Shown here: positions 33,433 to 45,952 of the stretch, one piece after another
Layout of the letters: each line of letters starts with the position of its first letter
Numbering within the stretch: the stretch's first letter is position 1
From: Dipteronia dyeriana
Lineage: Eukaryota > Streptophyta > Magnoliopsida > Sapindales > Sapindaceae
DNA: 64,000 bases
Direction: 5' to 3'
NCBI GenBank assembly: GCA_032871835.1
Contig: CM065295.1
Span: 19,664,501 to 19,728,500 of the forward strand
Notes under the pieces: model-generated
Database searches by the model: none
What the model was told of the DNA's origin: nothing
The model's input: the letters and a program-made list of their open reading frames with translations, nothing else
Position numbers and translations under genes: made by a program

Positions 33433-33740
33433 CATGTATTTACTTTTACCAGGAACATACCGATATTGGTTAACATTCGACTACTATTGTAAGCTCTTCG
33501 GAGCACTTATGTTGTACCACCCTGAAATTTCTTGTAAGCTTCCAGGAGCGCTCATTGATATATATATATATATATTAGGAAGGGTCTTTCTCTCATTCTT
33601 CTGGATACTGTCTAGAGGTTTTTCAGCATATGATCATTCATGATGCTTTTTTCCCCTAAGTCAGTCCACCTCTACCAAAGGAATTTGCCATTCTTATATC
33701 TATCTCTTTTACTATACATGTATGTGAGCGAGGCACCTAC
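33433..33740 (-). mobile_element. G1 3' LTR, proximal part
   Basis: Continues the LTR split at 31587. Similarity to the solo LTR fades after about 33740 and no clean LTR terminus is visible, so the boundary with the internal region is uncertain. Confidence 0.6.
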
Positions 33741-34136
33741 CCCGCTAGTTCTAGCTCTCATATCTTTCCTCCTTGCTTGTTACTTAGATCGGGGAATTAC
33801 AGAGGAGACCTAGAGAAGAGTTGGTTGTTTGTCTGCGACTAAGCCAGATCTCTTCAGGTTGTTCCTAGATCCGTCTTAGCTTTTTCCAGCATGCTCCCAG
33901 AGAGAGTCAACTTGGTGGCTCATGGGGACATTAAATTTAAAGGGCTGCAGTTTACAACACATATGTTAGTTACGTTCCAGGTATTAGGCATACACATATG
34001 AAAGAATATGGGAGCGGGGAATTTTATCTCGACCAAGAGGGTAGAACCCTTAGTGATTAGAATGTCCACTGGCATGGAGGTCATAGCTTCTAGACCCCCG
34101 TCGGGGCAAGAAGCTGCAAACTAATCTAGAATATCA

Positions 34137-35657
34137 TCAAGGCCAATACTCATTGGTCGAGGCTGGGTTTGGTCTTGAGTAGCAATGGCAGCAGTAGTCG
34201 TAATAAGATCTATACCCTTTTCTGCCATGGAAGGAACTGTAATAGGTGGGGGGAGAGGGAACAACAGCAGAAGTGATAACAACAATATAAATAGCAACAA
34301 CAGTGGTGGCAATAGAGTCCTGGTTCATTACCCTTACCAACATTGATGCAAATACATCCATTTGGGATCTGGGTCTATAAGGGGGAGGGAGATGTGCCTT
34401 TGGTACCTCAGCTATGACATGCCCATGCCTAACATGTCCTGTTGAGATGGAAGAATGATGAGGTCTTGTAGCTCTGGTCGATGGAGGAGGAGTCTTGACA
34501 GGTCTGGTGACAGAGGATCCAGGTGGAGTGAGATGCAGAGAGAAAGATAGGTCATCAGAAGGCTCAGGCTCCCCTCGAACTAGTAGAGAAACCCTAGAAA
34601 CTGTAAGAAACAAAAAGGGTTAGAATTCATAAAAATCGGCAAAGCAACTCAGTAAAGTAGAATTAGAAACGATGTTTACCTAGAGAAGCAAGAGAGATAC
34701 GGAGGTAGTAATCTACAATCTTCGCATCAAAGGCATCTGAGGTTGGAAATGTACGGTTGACATAGGACCGGTTGATGATGGCTTTTAAGATTTTCTCCGA
34801 CTCAATAGAGAGGTTACCCTTCTCCTAGGAGGGCTTGCCACTGAATCGGATAGGGACCTCAACCCCCCCCCCCCCCCCCATACGGACCGAGCTATCCCAT
34901 TGATCTTCAACCACTCCTTCCAGAAGGTGTCATTCTTCATGGCCCCTGGTACTACAAACTTTAAATTGTTCTTTATCCAAGCATAAAACTGTCCCATTGG
35001 ATTAGGAGAATTGACGGCAACCTGGAAGACGTACCTCAACTCATCCGGTTCCGATTCCGGTTCCCTGTTAAAGTTATCTTTCACAATACGAGAAAACCAA
35101 CCAGGTGTCTCCAAAACCCTGAGGTCAATTAGAGGGGAGCAAATTGCAAAGCTTGGAGTGCCCTGCGAAGTGTAGGATGAAGAGGAAGCCTAACTCTATT
35201 GTCAAAAGCAACAGCATGAATCAGAAGCTCGCCTGGAGAGGGGGTGTACACATCGTACTCCCGATGTGAGATTGTGATCCTGATGTTGTAGGGAATCAAA
35301 AACCTCATCCTTAGTCGTCGGATTGAATCAGTCATAGCGGTAGAATCGGGGATGACGTGAAAGGTATAAGGAAGAGTAAGCGCCCACCTAGTAAGCTTAA
35401 ATCAACACCGGCTAGGTCTCTATAATCCCTGACCTCACTTGACACCTCGTTTGAGTCCTTCTCGACTATTTCAACCAGAGTATCAGGATTGTTAGAGAAT
35501 TCAGCTCTGATAGCGACATTCCGATTAAAGCGGCGATGCAGGAGTAAGGGGGCATTGCTTCCACCATTATCCTCCTCGCGAGTTCTCTTCTCATGAGCTA
35601 ACCTGGAGGAATCGCCCTCCACGATTCTATCGACACTATTTTGTCAAAAGTAGACAT
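34137..35657 (-). pseudogene. G1 gag-like gene (putative gypsy-type transposon domain), broken
   Basis: Minus-strand frames from the ATG at 35657 run through IPYNIRITISHREYDVY, VRLPLHPTLRRALQAL and WFSRIVKDNF. These match the domain catalogued as a putative gypsy-type transposon (PF04195-like), found in plant LARDs. The G2 region 61348-61930 has the same motifs. Frames shift near 35600 and 35340, and a stop lies at 35129. A run of about 17 C (34863-34879) adds a poly-glycine stretch. An intron-like gap (34601-34679, G|GTAAAC ... TTACAG) precedes a proline/serine-rich C-terminal part (34137-34600). A TATA-like TTTAAATAG lies about 140 bases upstream of the ATG. There is no enzymatic domain. 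Confidence 0.75.
34601..34679 (-). other. Intron in the G1 gag-like gene
   Basis: On the minus strand CTCTAG|GTAAACATCG opens and TTTCTTACAG|TTTCTAG closes a 79-base AT-rich gap. G2 has an intron at the equivalent place (62338-62420), after a homologous YL-x-IS segment. Confidence 0.65.
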
Positions 35658-36081
35658 GGTAGTAGCAATATAATGAGCAGAAGATTGAAGGAAGAAAGTT
35701 CAAAGAAGACGAAGAAGGCAAAAAGTAGGTTAGAAATTTTAAATTTTGAAAAGAAATTTTTTTAAGGCACGAAGGATACGAAGGAGTTTATCTGTTTAAA
35801 TAGAGGGAATGGAACAGTAACCAGTGACGGGAGCGTGATCTAGGAGGTGAGAATTTTTACCAGTAGAAAAGGCAATATCGAGATACGTGTGATGCCAAAA
35901 ACCGTTCCGTTTTTTTCAAAACAGGTGAATGAACCACAACTCGACATGTGGACCACGTATTTATTGTGAAGATTTCCTCCCAGATTCTGGTAACCGGTTA
36001 AAAATGGAAATTTCCTCAAGCATTACAAGAAGCTTGACTCCAACCCCAACCAGTCACCGATGTTAAAGTCAGGGGGACTTC
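35658..36081 (-). promoter_or_regulatory. G1 leader between 5' LTR and gag
   Basis: It corresponds to G2 60967-61347; the two share GAAGTCCC just inside the LTR and GGTTGGGGTTGGAGTCA further on. The bases next to the LTR do not match a standard primer-binding site that I know. It contains the TATA-like element at 35795-35803. Confidence 0.55.
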
Positions 36082-36590
36082 TGTTAATAGCCATTTTTGG
36101 TAAGGGATCAAAGAAAAATTTTCCACATGTCATTACCTGGTAAGATGTACCTCATAGTACCGAATAAGGTCCACCTGCTATGACCTATCTTGAGATATCG
36201 GGTCTTACGCCACTTAAGTACCTCAACTTGATTATCTTGAAGAGGATCAACATTCACATCTCCAGAAACTACCAGGTACCAAGACAAGTTAGTATCATGG
36301 TACCTTATGTATAGCACCCCAATACTAGGATGTCTACCTGGGGCCCAAGTACCTCGATGTTGTCTCGCCACCCCTCCAAGGTACGTATCTTACCCATCTA
36401 GCAAGAAGAAATTTAACCGGAAAGCTCCAGCACGATCAGTCAATCACCACACCACTAGACTGGTACTTCGCCATCAGTACGTAGAACCTGAATTCTTCTC
36501 CAAGCTACAAAGAAAAAAGGATTGACCCCTAACGCCATTAAAACACCATAAAATAGACTACACAAGTCAATTATATCGTCATTCATCCAT
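36082..36590 (-). mobile_element. G1 5' LTR, part next to the leader
   Basis: TGTTAATAGCC on the plus strand is the LTR end. The segment parallels 30633-31130 and is cut at ATTTA (36591-36595) by the Copia element. The remaining part is at 56919-57510. Confidence 0.75.
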
Positions 36591-36595
36591 ATTTA

Positions 36596-38683
36596 TATTG
36601 GGATTATGCTCGATAGCAAGAGTATAATAATGTATTTGACAATCTTTTCATTTTATTAAAGTGATTTCTAGGTTAACAAATATTATAGCATTTATAGTTT
36701 AATTATTATAATTTTCAAAAGCAAATAATCATAAGGGAAAAAGACTATGAGAAAATAAGAATTGTTCATACATCTAGGTATGTATGAGGTAGACATAATT
36801 CTTTAGTTAGTCTTGAATAATATTCACAACTTAAGATAAAGGTTGGGTGCATTTATCTTGTCAAAGTTGTAGATTTTTTTGATAGCATTTGAGTGGGATC
36901 AAATATGTTATGATGAGACTAAAATCATTAAAGTGTGGTGTCTTTGGGTAAAAGAATCTAGTGCACTGAATACATTGAATTGGATCACAGTGAAACACTT
37001 TATATAGAACCGTCAATTGATAAAAGTTTTCACTTGAAGACAATCGGAGAGTCTATCTCAATCCTGAGATAAATGATGGACTTATGGTTGCAAGTGTTAT
37101 CATTTGAGCTATCAATGAGTACGATTAGATAACATAGTCTATCCTCGATATTTTGGTGGTATTCATTTGTTAATCGATAAATTACTTCATTTATAGATAT
37201 GGAAATCATTGAACCATTTATTAAATGAGAGTAGAATATCATCATATTAATGTTTTGAGGTATTGGATATTAAATCTTAACGTTAAATTTTCAATAGTGT
37301 CTATTGAAACATGGCTTCTGGAAAATTCAAAATATCCAAGTTCAAAATGTGGTTATATGAGTAAATATGGTAACTTGGAGAGCTATATGCGGTCTATGAG
37401 CTCTTGGTCTTCACGAGGATACACTTTCTCCAATAAGGTTGTCTAGGGTATGAATGAAAAATATTAACTTATTATATCTTTATTTAAGAGTTCAATTTAC
37501 CGGACCAATTTAGGGGTTCATCTAGAATTGTATTAAGGCATGTGGATTTGTTTCTTTTTGTAAGAATGAGTTTAGTTCACATGTGAACTTCTTATTAAGG
37601 TTCAATGGATTTAATAAAATAAGAAAAATAATATATTGACCCATGTATATGTGATGTGCGGCAAGGCTAAAATATAAAAGCCTAAATATATTATTTTTTT
37701 ATTTTTTATTTAATTAAATGGAAATTAGTTAATTTGTTGATTAATTAATTATTTAATTAAAAGTCAAAATCTTTTTCTTAATAGGAGTAGGTCTCCTAAT
37801 ATTATACTATTATTGGTAGTATAATTTTAAAGATTATATTTGATAAGTAGATAAATAAAAGGAATTATTTATCTAGCCAAATTAGAAAATCTTTAATATG
37901 GTCACAAATACTCTAATGAGTTGGATTAGGAGTCTTGATGTAGAGTAGAATTCTTCTTTGAAAAAAGATTCTTTTTCACCAAATAATTCCACCTAAGGAA
38001 AGGATTCTTGCCAACCAAGTAAATCCTTCTTAGGAAATGATTTGTGATCATATATATACCACCTCTTGAATTTCGGTCAGCCCAAGTTTTTATGAGTAAA
38101 TATTTCGGCCAAGCAAGGTTATTTTCTAAGAGAAAATTCGGCCAAGCAAGAGAGAATTTTAAGGGAGAAAAAAAATTAGTTTTTTGCTCTAGAAAAAATT
38201 CGGTCAATTCATAAATATAGGGTGTAGAATTCGGCCAAGGAGAAGAGAAAAAAGGGAACGTTTTTGTTTTTGATAGTATACTAGTATCATTTATATCAAA
38301 AGGGTTTTGTGTACAAACTCAAATCGGGTTCACTCGAGTTTCAATCAAGTAGATTGATAATTCACAAGTGACCGGAAGTTCTTGGATTTTTTCTTTTTGA
38401 GGATTATTGTGACTAACAAAGAAAAATATTTTGTTTGTTTCCATCCTCAGGTATACAATTTAAAGAAATGGAGCCCGCACACCTAGATGATTCACGTTCG
38501 TGATTGGATTGAAAGATCTTATGGATTCAATTCGGCATTAGTTTAATCGTGACGAGAAAAATGTATGATACTTTTCATCAATTAATCTAAGGTTAATGTT
38601 CTTGTTATTATAAATGGATTTTTTTTAATATATCAAACCCTAATCCTAATTTTTAACGCTTCCATTGTGCGATTTTCCCTACA
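36596..38683 (+). mobile_element. Copia 5' LTR
   Basis: It starts TATTGGGATTATGCT (the canonical TG has become TA) and ends CCCTACA. It is parallel throughout to 54723-56913 with many substitutions; I count about eight in the first hundred bases. Relative to the 3' LTR it lacks about 150 bases corresponding to roughly 55640-55795. Confidence 0.9.
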
Positions 38684-38685
38684 AT

Positions 38686-38697
38686 TGGTATCAGAGC
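38686..38697 (+). promoter_or_regulatory. Copia primer-binding site
   Basis: TGGTATCAGAGC, complementary to the 3' end of initiator methionine tRNA, two bases after the LTR end. Confidence 0.92.
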
Positions 38698-38795
38698 CAG
38701 GTTGTACCCTTGATTAATTGATGTATGTGTACGTGAATCTTTTTCTTTTATTGTATATATATATATATGTTTTAGAAAGAGATGACACTCTAGGT

Positions 38796-38888
<93 letters not shown>

Positions 38889-40149
38889 CATTGGAATGTA
38901 TGGATATATATATGTTTTATATGTGGATTGTTATTGCTCAATTTTGGTCATAGAATTTTAATGTATTTTTGTTTTGGGATTGTAAAAATAAGGGTGGTCT
39001 ATCATCGTCATAATTTCCTTCTTGGTAGTTGCAAAAGTTTTTTTATTTATTTTGCTATTGTAATAAAAATACTGCACTATATTGTAATAAATAAAAAATT
39101 GTAGTATTTTTTTATTTAAAATTCTTCTGTAATACATTCAAGTATCGAAGACTCAAAGTTTTGAAGAATTGGAAGCAACCGGAACAAGTTTGGGACCGTG
39201 CGAGCCAGAGCAACAAACGTGCGTGCGAAGAGCACGCGACCACATTTGTTGTGGCATGGGCAGCCCCATGAAATCCATGGGATGCGCATGGCAGCCCTTT
39301 ATGGGGTTGTGGCGTGCGCATGCCCATAGGAGGAAGCCAAGGGTGCGCACGCCCATGGGAGGCAGTCGAGGGAGTCCAAACGACGAAGGTCGCGTGAAGA
39401 CTTGTTCGTCAAGAAATGAGTTTTTTTGTAATTCAAGACATGTAATTTACTTGATTTTCTAAGATGGACCAAAATTGTAGCTATTTATATTTTGTAAATA
39501 TTGCAATGTTTGTCATTGTTTGATAACATGTCATATAGAATAGGAGTGCCACTCATATATCACTTTTGGTATGAACATGCATTGAATGATTTATGTATCT
39601 AATTGGCATCTAGATAACTTGGTAAATCAATCTATGGAATTCGATCACACACCTTAAACAATTGAGTGAGAAAAGGTGTTTTGGAACACCTACGGCTTCC
39701 AAGTTTAGTTGAGCTTTTTGTTTCGTGTAATAACCTCCCGAGAGGTATTCATGAATGGAATTTAGCAAGATACTTCATTACAAGGATAGACTAGACAATT
39801 AGCCAAAACGATATCTACTTCCAAATGAGGGATATTCGTGAGGGATTATATTGAAGGTCGATAACTTGGTAACACACTAAATGTAATTTTATTAATATCC
39901 TCCCAAGAGTTCTTGTTAATAAAATTGCAAGGTTAAAATTGAAAATGTTGATTGTTATGTTAATAATTAGGTGGGACCTAGTCCGTCTAGTAAATGTTAC
40001 GAACTCCCAAAGGAGGCGTGCCATTTATGGGTATTGGATCACCGTTGAATTTTACGATTAAATTATTTTATTTATAATTCAAGATAAATATTCGAAAGTG
40101 CTTTATCATGATTATTTACTTATATAATTTTTGTTATTGTTCAGAAATC
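38698..40149 (+). other. Copia leader with microsatellite and GC-rich patch
   Basis: A long untranslated leader of about 1.45 kb. It contains (CA)n (38799-38854) running into (TA)n (38855-38885), and an isolated GC-rich patch (39165-39405) with the duplicated string GCGCA(T/C)GCCCAT. The ORFs across the CA run and the patch are chance. Confidence 0.6.
38799..38885. repeat. (CA)n(TA)n microsatellite
   Basis: About 28 CA units followed by about 15 TA units. Confidence 0.95.
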
Positions 40150-40475
40150 ATGACCTCATCCCTAATCAACATCCTAAAAGACAATACTTTAACTGGTGAT
40201 AATTATGTCACATGGAAAATGAAAATTGGGCTTTTATTGCAATCCGAAAAGCATAAGTTCGTTATGTGCACTCCTAAACCACGTAATACTACTAATGAAT
40301 CTACTCAGGAGCAAAGAGATGAGTATCAATAATGGGAGTCTTCAGATGAGCTGACTAAATGTTATATTATGGCCACCATCTCCGACCTGTTGCAACAACA
40401 ACATGATGAAATGGAGACTGCTGCCGATATAATGATGTCTCTAGAGGAGATGTTTGCTATGAGATCTAGGACGAC
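40150..40475 (+). pseudogene. Copia gag, N-terminal part
   Basis: The start MTSSLINILKDNTLTGDNY, with YVTWKMKIGLLL after it, is a standard Copia gag (UBN2-type) opening. A TAA interrupts the frame at 40330. The frame then runs to ATG-RSRTT at the ACGAC target site, where the 7.5-kb element is inserted. The frame resumes without a shift at 47984. Confidence 0.85.
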
Positions 40476-41899
40476 TGATTGCAGTATTTTTGATCTTTTA
40501 ATCAATTTAAAGAAAAGTTTGTTCACTAGGATCGGTGATTCTAAAGTTGAACACTAATTAATCTAATTAACTCCTACTCTAGGTGCATGAAAACTAAATG
40601 GCATAATGCTTGTTTTAGGTTCATAATTTCACTCACTAATATGCAAAATCAAATAACTAAGTTACTCAAGAGGTCACATAAAAAATATATGAATATGAAG
40701 GAATGCTAGGGAATTAATGCAACCTAATTAAACTTCTCAATGTAATCCATAAGTCTCATTAAAGCACATAAGTCCAATTGATAGGGTTTGTTTCATGAAG
40801 CACCTAATCTTTCCTATTACTCACATAAGGTTATAATTAGTTTCTAATTAAAAACTCTAAACCAAATCACATATAGCATGGTCATGCATATGGAAATTTT
40901 CTCAGTTATTAAGCTTGTAGTTAAGGACTAAATGGGATGGTCACCCACATCTAACCCTCAACATCATAAATTAACTAATCCTAACACAAACATTCATTGA
41001 GGTCTCATTTGAATATAGGTAAAGGAATTAGAGCAAGTATTGCAATAAAATAGACTACCAATGTCATTAATTAATAAGCATAGACCATATGACTACAAAG
41101 AGCTTTTCAATCGGTTTACATTAATACCCTAACTCAGAATTAGTTACACATCAAAGAAAAGAAATAAAACAAAGAAGAGTGAAAGAAGAAACCAAGGTTG
41201 GTCATTGAGGTTCTTTGACTTGTAAGCTTCCTCTTCTTGCCTTCCAAGTTCCAAGATGGATGGATGGGAAAGTTGTCCAAGAATGGTGATGGAGGGGTGA
41301 AAATGTCCAAAATCTCGTGTGGTTGATGATACCTTTCCAAAAACTCATAAGGGTATTTATATGTGTAAAAAAATAGGTCAATAATCAACCTAGGGACACG
41401 TGCAACGTATTGTCGCGTCATTGATTGTCACGGTTGTCCATGACGAAAATCCAACCGCGACACTTCGAATCTCGTTCTCCACGTCTTCTTTTCGGGTGAC
41501 ACCTCTCTTGACAATGTCCAAGGAAGTTTCTGTCGCCCGGTATGTCGCGGTTGTCCATGACAGAACTTGACCGCTACATGTCGCTTCTATGGTAGTTTAC
41601 GCGCGATCTCCAAGCGACAATTTTGGCGACTTCTAAAATAAGTTGTTGTCGCTCATGGTGTCACAGTTGTCCATGACGACGTGCCCCTACCGCGACAACT
41701 CACCTTTTTTTTTACTCAAGTTTCTGATTTCCAGCACTCTTAAGTCCCAACTTCACTCAAATCACCCAAATGATACCCCTAATTATGAAATCCTGCAAAA
41801 ACACTCAATCGAGCCATTAAACACTTGATTTTACTCGAGAATTAAGCAACAAGCATAGGAAGGGGGACTCGAAAACTAGTGTTATCATGGCTCGACTCA
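40476..41899 (-). mobile_element. 3' LTR of the nested Gypsy-like element
   Basis: Nearly matches 46543-47978. It carries three hairpin-forming CGCGGT...ACCGCG units (41426-41462, 41543-41578, 41658-41697). The adjoining internal bases, read on the minus strand, give the purine-rich CAAGCAAAAGGCTAGGTT expected for a polypurine tract. Confidence 0.9.
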
Positions 41900-44270
41900 A
41901 ACCTAGCCTTTTGCTTGTCCTTGAGCAAAATCAAGAGAAAACAACAACGGAGCAAACAAGAAAACAACACAACGATTCGATAAAAACAAAAGAAATTCAA
42001 ACAACAATAACTCAAAAGTCGCATTTTCAACTGATGGTGAGATGCAAAGAGGTGTGGATAAGGAGAGTAAACACATGCAAAACATTCTCAAGCAACTCGA
42101 AGGCACTCATGGGACACTCGAACAACATGAATCCCACACCTAAAGTGCTCTCATATCGGTAACTACTCACTCTCACACCTCGAGCGTAATTTGCTTTGAC
42201 TCTAAACCTCACGTGGACATTATCTTTTCTTCCCTCTCAGAGTCCTAAGTTCACACTCATGCAAAGTATGCAATGATAGAGTTATGCATGAGAATCAAAT
42301 ACTTGCATACAATAAGAAATGAAACGTTATTATTTTGGTGAACTAGCCTAGTAAATGAATCAAATGCCATGGACGTGGAAGATCATGCTACAACAAACAT
42401 TCCCAATCTAGATTTCATAGTAGATCATTTAGGTCTTCCCTTTGGTTGTAATAGGGCCATTGGGTGAAATATGGTGAACAAAGAATAGGAAATGGAATTC
42501 AAAAGTCACCAATCAAGCTAAGACGCTACACAATACAGTCAATACTAAAACTATATTCACATCACTCGTGGCACTAGTGATTAGGCTTTTACAATTGTGC
42601 TATACATGAGTACTCTACTAGTGAGTACTTTTACAATTTCATACAAGACTCTTATTCCCTTTTTCTTTTTTTTTTCTTTTTTTTTTACACTTTAAGCTCA
42701 TAAGTGCACATTTCCGCACTTTTACTTTTTGAACCTTTTGCCTTGCACATTTACAAGTATAGCCTAAATACAAGATAACTTTTCATATTTAGAGCTTTTC
42801 TACCTTTCACCACAACACAACACAACACAACACATCCTAACAAGATTGGCAACGAGGGTAGGCATGTGTTTAGGTTTAGGCTTAAGCTATATGGTGTAAT
42901 GTGGTTCAAAAAGAAAAGTAAGTGTCTGGCCTCAAAATTTGCTTGGGAGCACACACAAATAGGGATAAGGAATGTGTTTAGGTTAATTTGAGTAGTTAAG
43001 CACACACATTATCTAAAATCATATCCACCATTTCATCTATCAAGGGAATGTAAGTATCCATCAAGCAATCCATAAATATAACAATGTGATGTCCTATGGC
43101 AATTGATGCGCGTGACGAGATAAGTGTTTAAGATGAAACAATGATAACACTCAAATGCGCTTTTTAAGGCTTGTGTTTGTGAACTCACTATGTGTCTCCA
43201 CTACTAGAACAAGGTGCTTGAGCACCGAGTTCCCTCAACTTGAACACAAAAGGATGGAACAAGCCCATGAAATGCAAGTGAGACCCTAGAGTGACAACAA
43301 TATGCTCAATCAAGCACATCATGCATAAACAAACTCTCACACAAACACACACTCAAAGCATCACACCCAAGCTACTTGAAGCTCGAAAATCTTGTCCATG
43401 CGACTATTTTTGAAAATCTTGACTCAAAATGAAATTTAAGACTCAATAAAACCCGAACGACTGAAACCGGTGTCGACACCCCCAAACCTAAACTCAACAT
43501 TGTCCCCAATATTGACAATGAGAGCCCAACGAGAAAGGCGCCTAAACCATAACCAACACAACACATTTCAACAATATAAAATAAAATAAAGTAAAATAAA
43601 GCAAAGACTCGATCAAGATGGCATAGAAAGCTCTTAATGGCAATTAAACATCAACCACAACACAATACAACGCACACCCTTAGTCTAATCGCAAATAAAA
43701 CAAACAAAAGAAAAGATACAAAAGTACCACTACGATAGAAATCAAATAATTAGAGTAATTAAAACAAGTACGAAATATAGCTGAAAGCAGTAAAACCAAC
43801 AAAACAAATCTAGCTACACAAGAACAACTCAAAGCAAATAATGAGGTGGTGGTAATGGTGGCCAAATGTGCCCCAATTTTCATTATTTTCAGTCAATCTC
43901 ACTCAAAACTATGCTTTTCCACTAATTCAACCAATTCACTCACAACTCCTCCAAAAACACGAAATCAATACAATATACGCTTCAATAATTCTATAAACCA
44001 AAACCCACACTTCAATTCACACAAACATGCACAAAATTGCTTCACCCACAAGTATTTCACAAAACCACCAAATCAACCCTATAACGTGTAAGTGATGATA
44101 TAACTAGGATTTGGGACTAGCAAGGGCCAAAAGTAAGTGAAAAGAAGAAGGAATTACCGATTGTGTGGGCTGGAAGTCTTCGATATCGTGAGGAGAGAGA
44201 ATTGGTCATGGTTGAGGTTTGAAATTTTAGTTAGGGGTTGCCTTACCTTGAATTGATGTTTTACAGTGAG
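41900..44270 (-). other. Non-coding interior of the nested Gypsy-like element
   Basis: Only short ORFs are present in the 2.4 kb where protease, RT and integrase would lie in an autonomous element. The sequence is rich in CAACACAA and AACACA runs. I recognise no domain. Confidence 0.6.
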
Positions 44271-44274
44271 TGCC

Positions 44275-44587
44275 TGTCGCGGTCTTCCATGACGGAATCC
44301 ATGGCCGCGACATACTGCCTCTTCATTTTGGTCCTGAAATTCTGGTGTCGCGATTGTGCAACCATGCGACACGTCAAGCGACTGCAACCCCTTGGATTTG
44401 TCGCGTGGTTTGTGTCACGGTCATCCATGACGAAAGTCATGACCGCGACATACTGCCAACCTCCTCATTGAAATGTCACATTTAGAACAGCAGTGATTCA
44501 CACGTGACACCATAGGCGACAACAACTCTTCTTTGTTATCGCGTGGTTTTGTCGCGATCTTCCATGACGACATCATGACAGCGACAT
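44275..44587. repeat. Internal copies of the CGCGGT/ACCGCG hairpin unit
   Basis: Three units (44275-44312, 44412-44450, 44550-44587) share the form TGTCGCGGT-x2-TCCATGACG, then about ten bases, then CCGCGACA. They match the units in both LTRs. Each can fold on itself. Confidence 0.75.
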
Positions 44588-44896
44588 ACTTGGAAAATTT
44601 CCTTTTTGAAGCCTTTTAAGGGCATTTTCTTGAACAATTTAGCTTGGTAATCACTAGACTTGCAAATAAAATGAAAAATCACCCCCAAACCTATGATTTT
44701 CCACACCTTGCACTATCAACACAATTAATCTTTTAAAAATTAAGGTATGGATCAACTTAGACTTGGGAGTGAAGTACAATCACTACCATTCACAATTATT
44801 ATACAAAATTAAAAGTTAAAGAAATGAAAGATACATAGGTGGGTTGCCTCCCACCAAGCGCACTATTTAACGTCTAGGCAAGACGTGGTGAGAGCA

Positions 44897-45952
44897 CTAC
44901 CGCTCTTGAAGCTCTATCACTTCCAACCAAGTAAGGTTCCCATCAATTATAGTGTCTCTTGCTTTGTCAAGTTTGTCTTTTCGAACCCAAACTTGTCGAA
45001 TCTTTCTTGGCTTTCCTTTAGGCATGCTTCGTCTCTTTTTGCACATTTCCATAAATTCAACACATTGAGCCTTTTTATGACCCCTAGTATGGTAAAAATG
45101 ACATTTGTAAGGAAAATATGATGAACTACCTCCAGACTTTTTAATTCTTGCTCTCGAATGATTTGTATCTCTCTCGATGGTGTGGAGTTGTAGAGTTTCT
45201 TTATTTATGCTTCGGTCCTTGGTCAAGGTTTCAATTATTCGTTCGGCTCTTTCAAGCTCCACTAAGCAGACACATTCCTTAACCTTTGCTACCTTTAAAG
45301 CAATTTCTTTTCCGTTCAACTCCTCCTTGACGGCATTGATTTCCTTGTCCGCTTGCTCCACTTGCCATTGCAACTTCTTAGTGCCTCGGGTAAATTTTTC
45401 ATTTTGCTCATATACTAACCTTGTAAGATCTTCCGCCCTCTTGATTGCTTCATTTCTTTCCTTTTCTAGGATTTTCAACCTCTTTATCAAGTCGGTGTTT
45501 TTGCTTACAAGCTCATTAATGTTCAACATTGCTTGTTTGTCACATGGATCACCACTTTGACCACTTTCCTCACCTTTATCCTTAAAAAGTGCTAGGATTC
45601 CATTTAAGTACTCAATTGGACTCCTAGAATAGTCTTCTGCCTGAAGTGTATCCACAACAAGGCAATCAACTGAGCTAGTGACTTTCTTCAACTTTCCTGA
45701 AAATGGAACCGGTGGAATGTAGGGATCGGGTGACTTGTGTAATAGGGATGTCTTCTCGGGCACATTCTCCACTCCTACCTCTTCCTCTTCTTCTACTAAA
45801 GTTCTTCCCCAATTTTTTCCCTGCAAATCCTTATCCTTTTTCCTCTTAGGCTCTCCACTAGAATCTCCGGTGTCTAACACTTGGGCACTCCTTAGAACTA
45901 TCATTGCTTTAGCTTGTTCTGAATGGCTAGGAAGTCTACCCGGCTCATTCAT
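44897..45952 (-). CDS. Chimeric gag-linker / coiled-coil / zinc-knuckle ORF
   Basis: This is an open 351-residue frame. Residues 1-90 look like the linker after gag in Athila/Tat-type Gypsy elements: GRLPSHSEQAKAMIVLRS, an acidic stretch, then DPYIPPVPFSGKLKK (76-90). From about 147 to 258 the protein is a charged coiled coil. A defective knuckle follows (C284, Y287 in place of Cys, H292, C297), then a basic tail with RQVWVRKDKL. That tail belongs to another retroelement context. The frame continues upstream of the ATG, with a stop near 45984, so this is a segment of a longer gag ORF and its native start is unknown. It may be translated only after repair of that stop. Confidence 0.6.
   Translation of the reverse strand: MNEPGRLPSHSEQAKAMIVLRSAQVLDTGDSSGEPKRKKDKDLQGKNWGRTLVEEEEEVGVENVPEKTSLLHKSPDPYIPPVPFSGKLKKVTSSVDCLVVDTLQAEDYSRSPIEYLNGILALFKDKGEESGQSGDPCDKQAMLNINELVSKNTDLIKRLKILEKERNEAIKRAEDLTRLVYEQNEKFTRGTKKLQWQVEQADKEINAVKEELNGKEIALKVAKVKECVCLVELERAERIIETLTKDRSINKETLQLHTIERDTNHSRARIKKSGGSSSYFPYKCHFYHTRGHKKAQCVEFMEMCKKRRSMPKGKPRKIRQVWVRKDKLDKARDTIIDGNLTWLEVIELQER

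Noticed and set aside
34863..34879. Run of about 17 C as a biological signal
   Set aside because: Lies in a decayed gag-like gene; slippage or sequencing error is the simpler explanation.
38653..39104. ORFs across the (CA)n(TA)n microsatellite
   Set aside because: Translation of a simple repeat inside a retrotransposon leader.
41887..44091. Short ORFs on both strands in the interior of the nested Gypsy-like element
   Set aside because: None shows protease, RT, RNase H or integrase motifs; they are shadows of AC-rich non-coding sequence.
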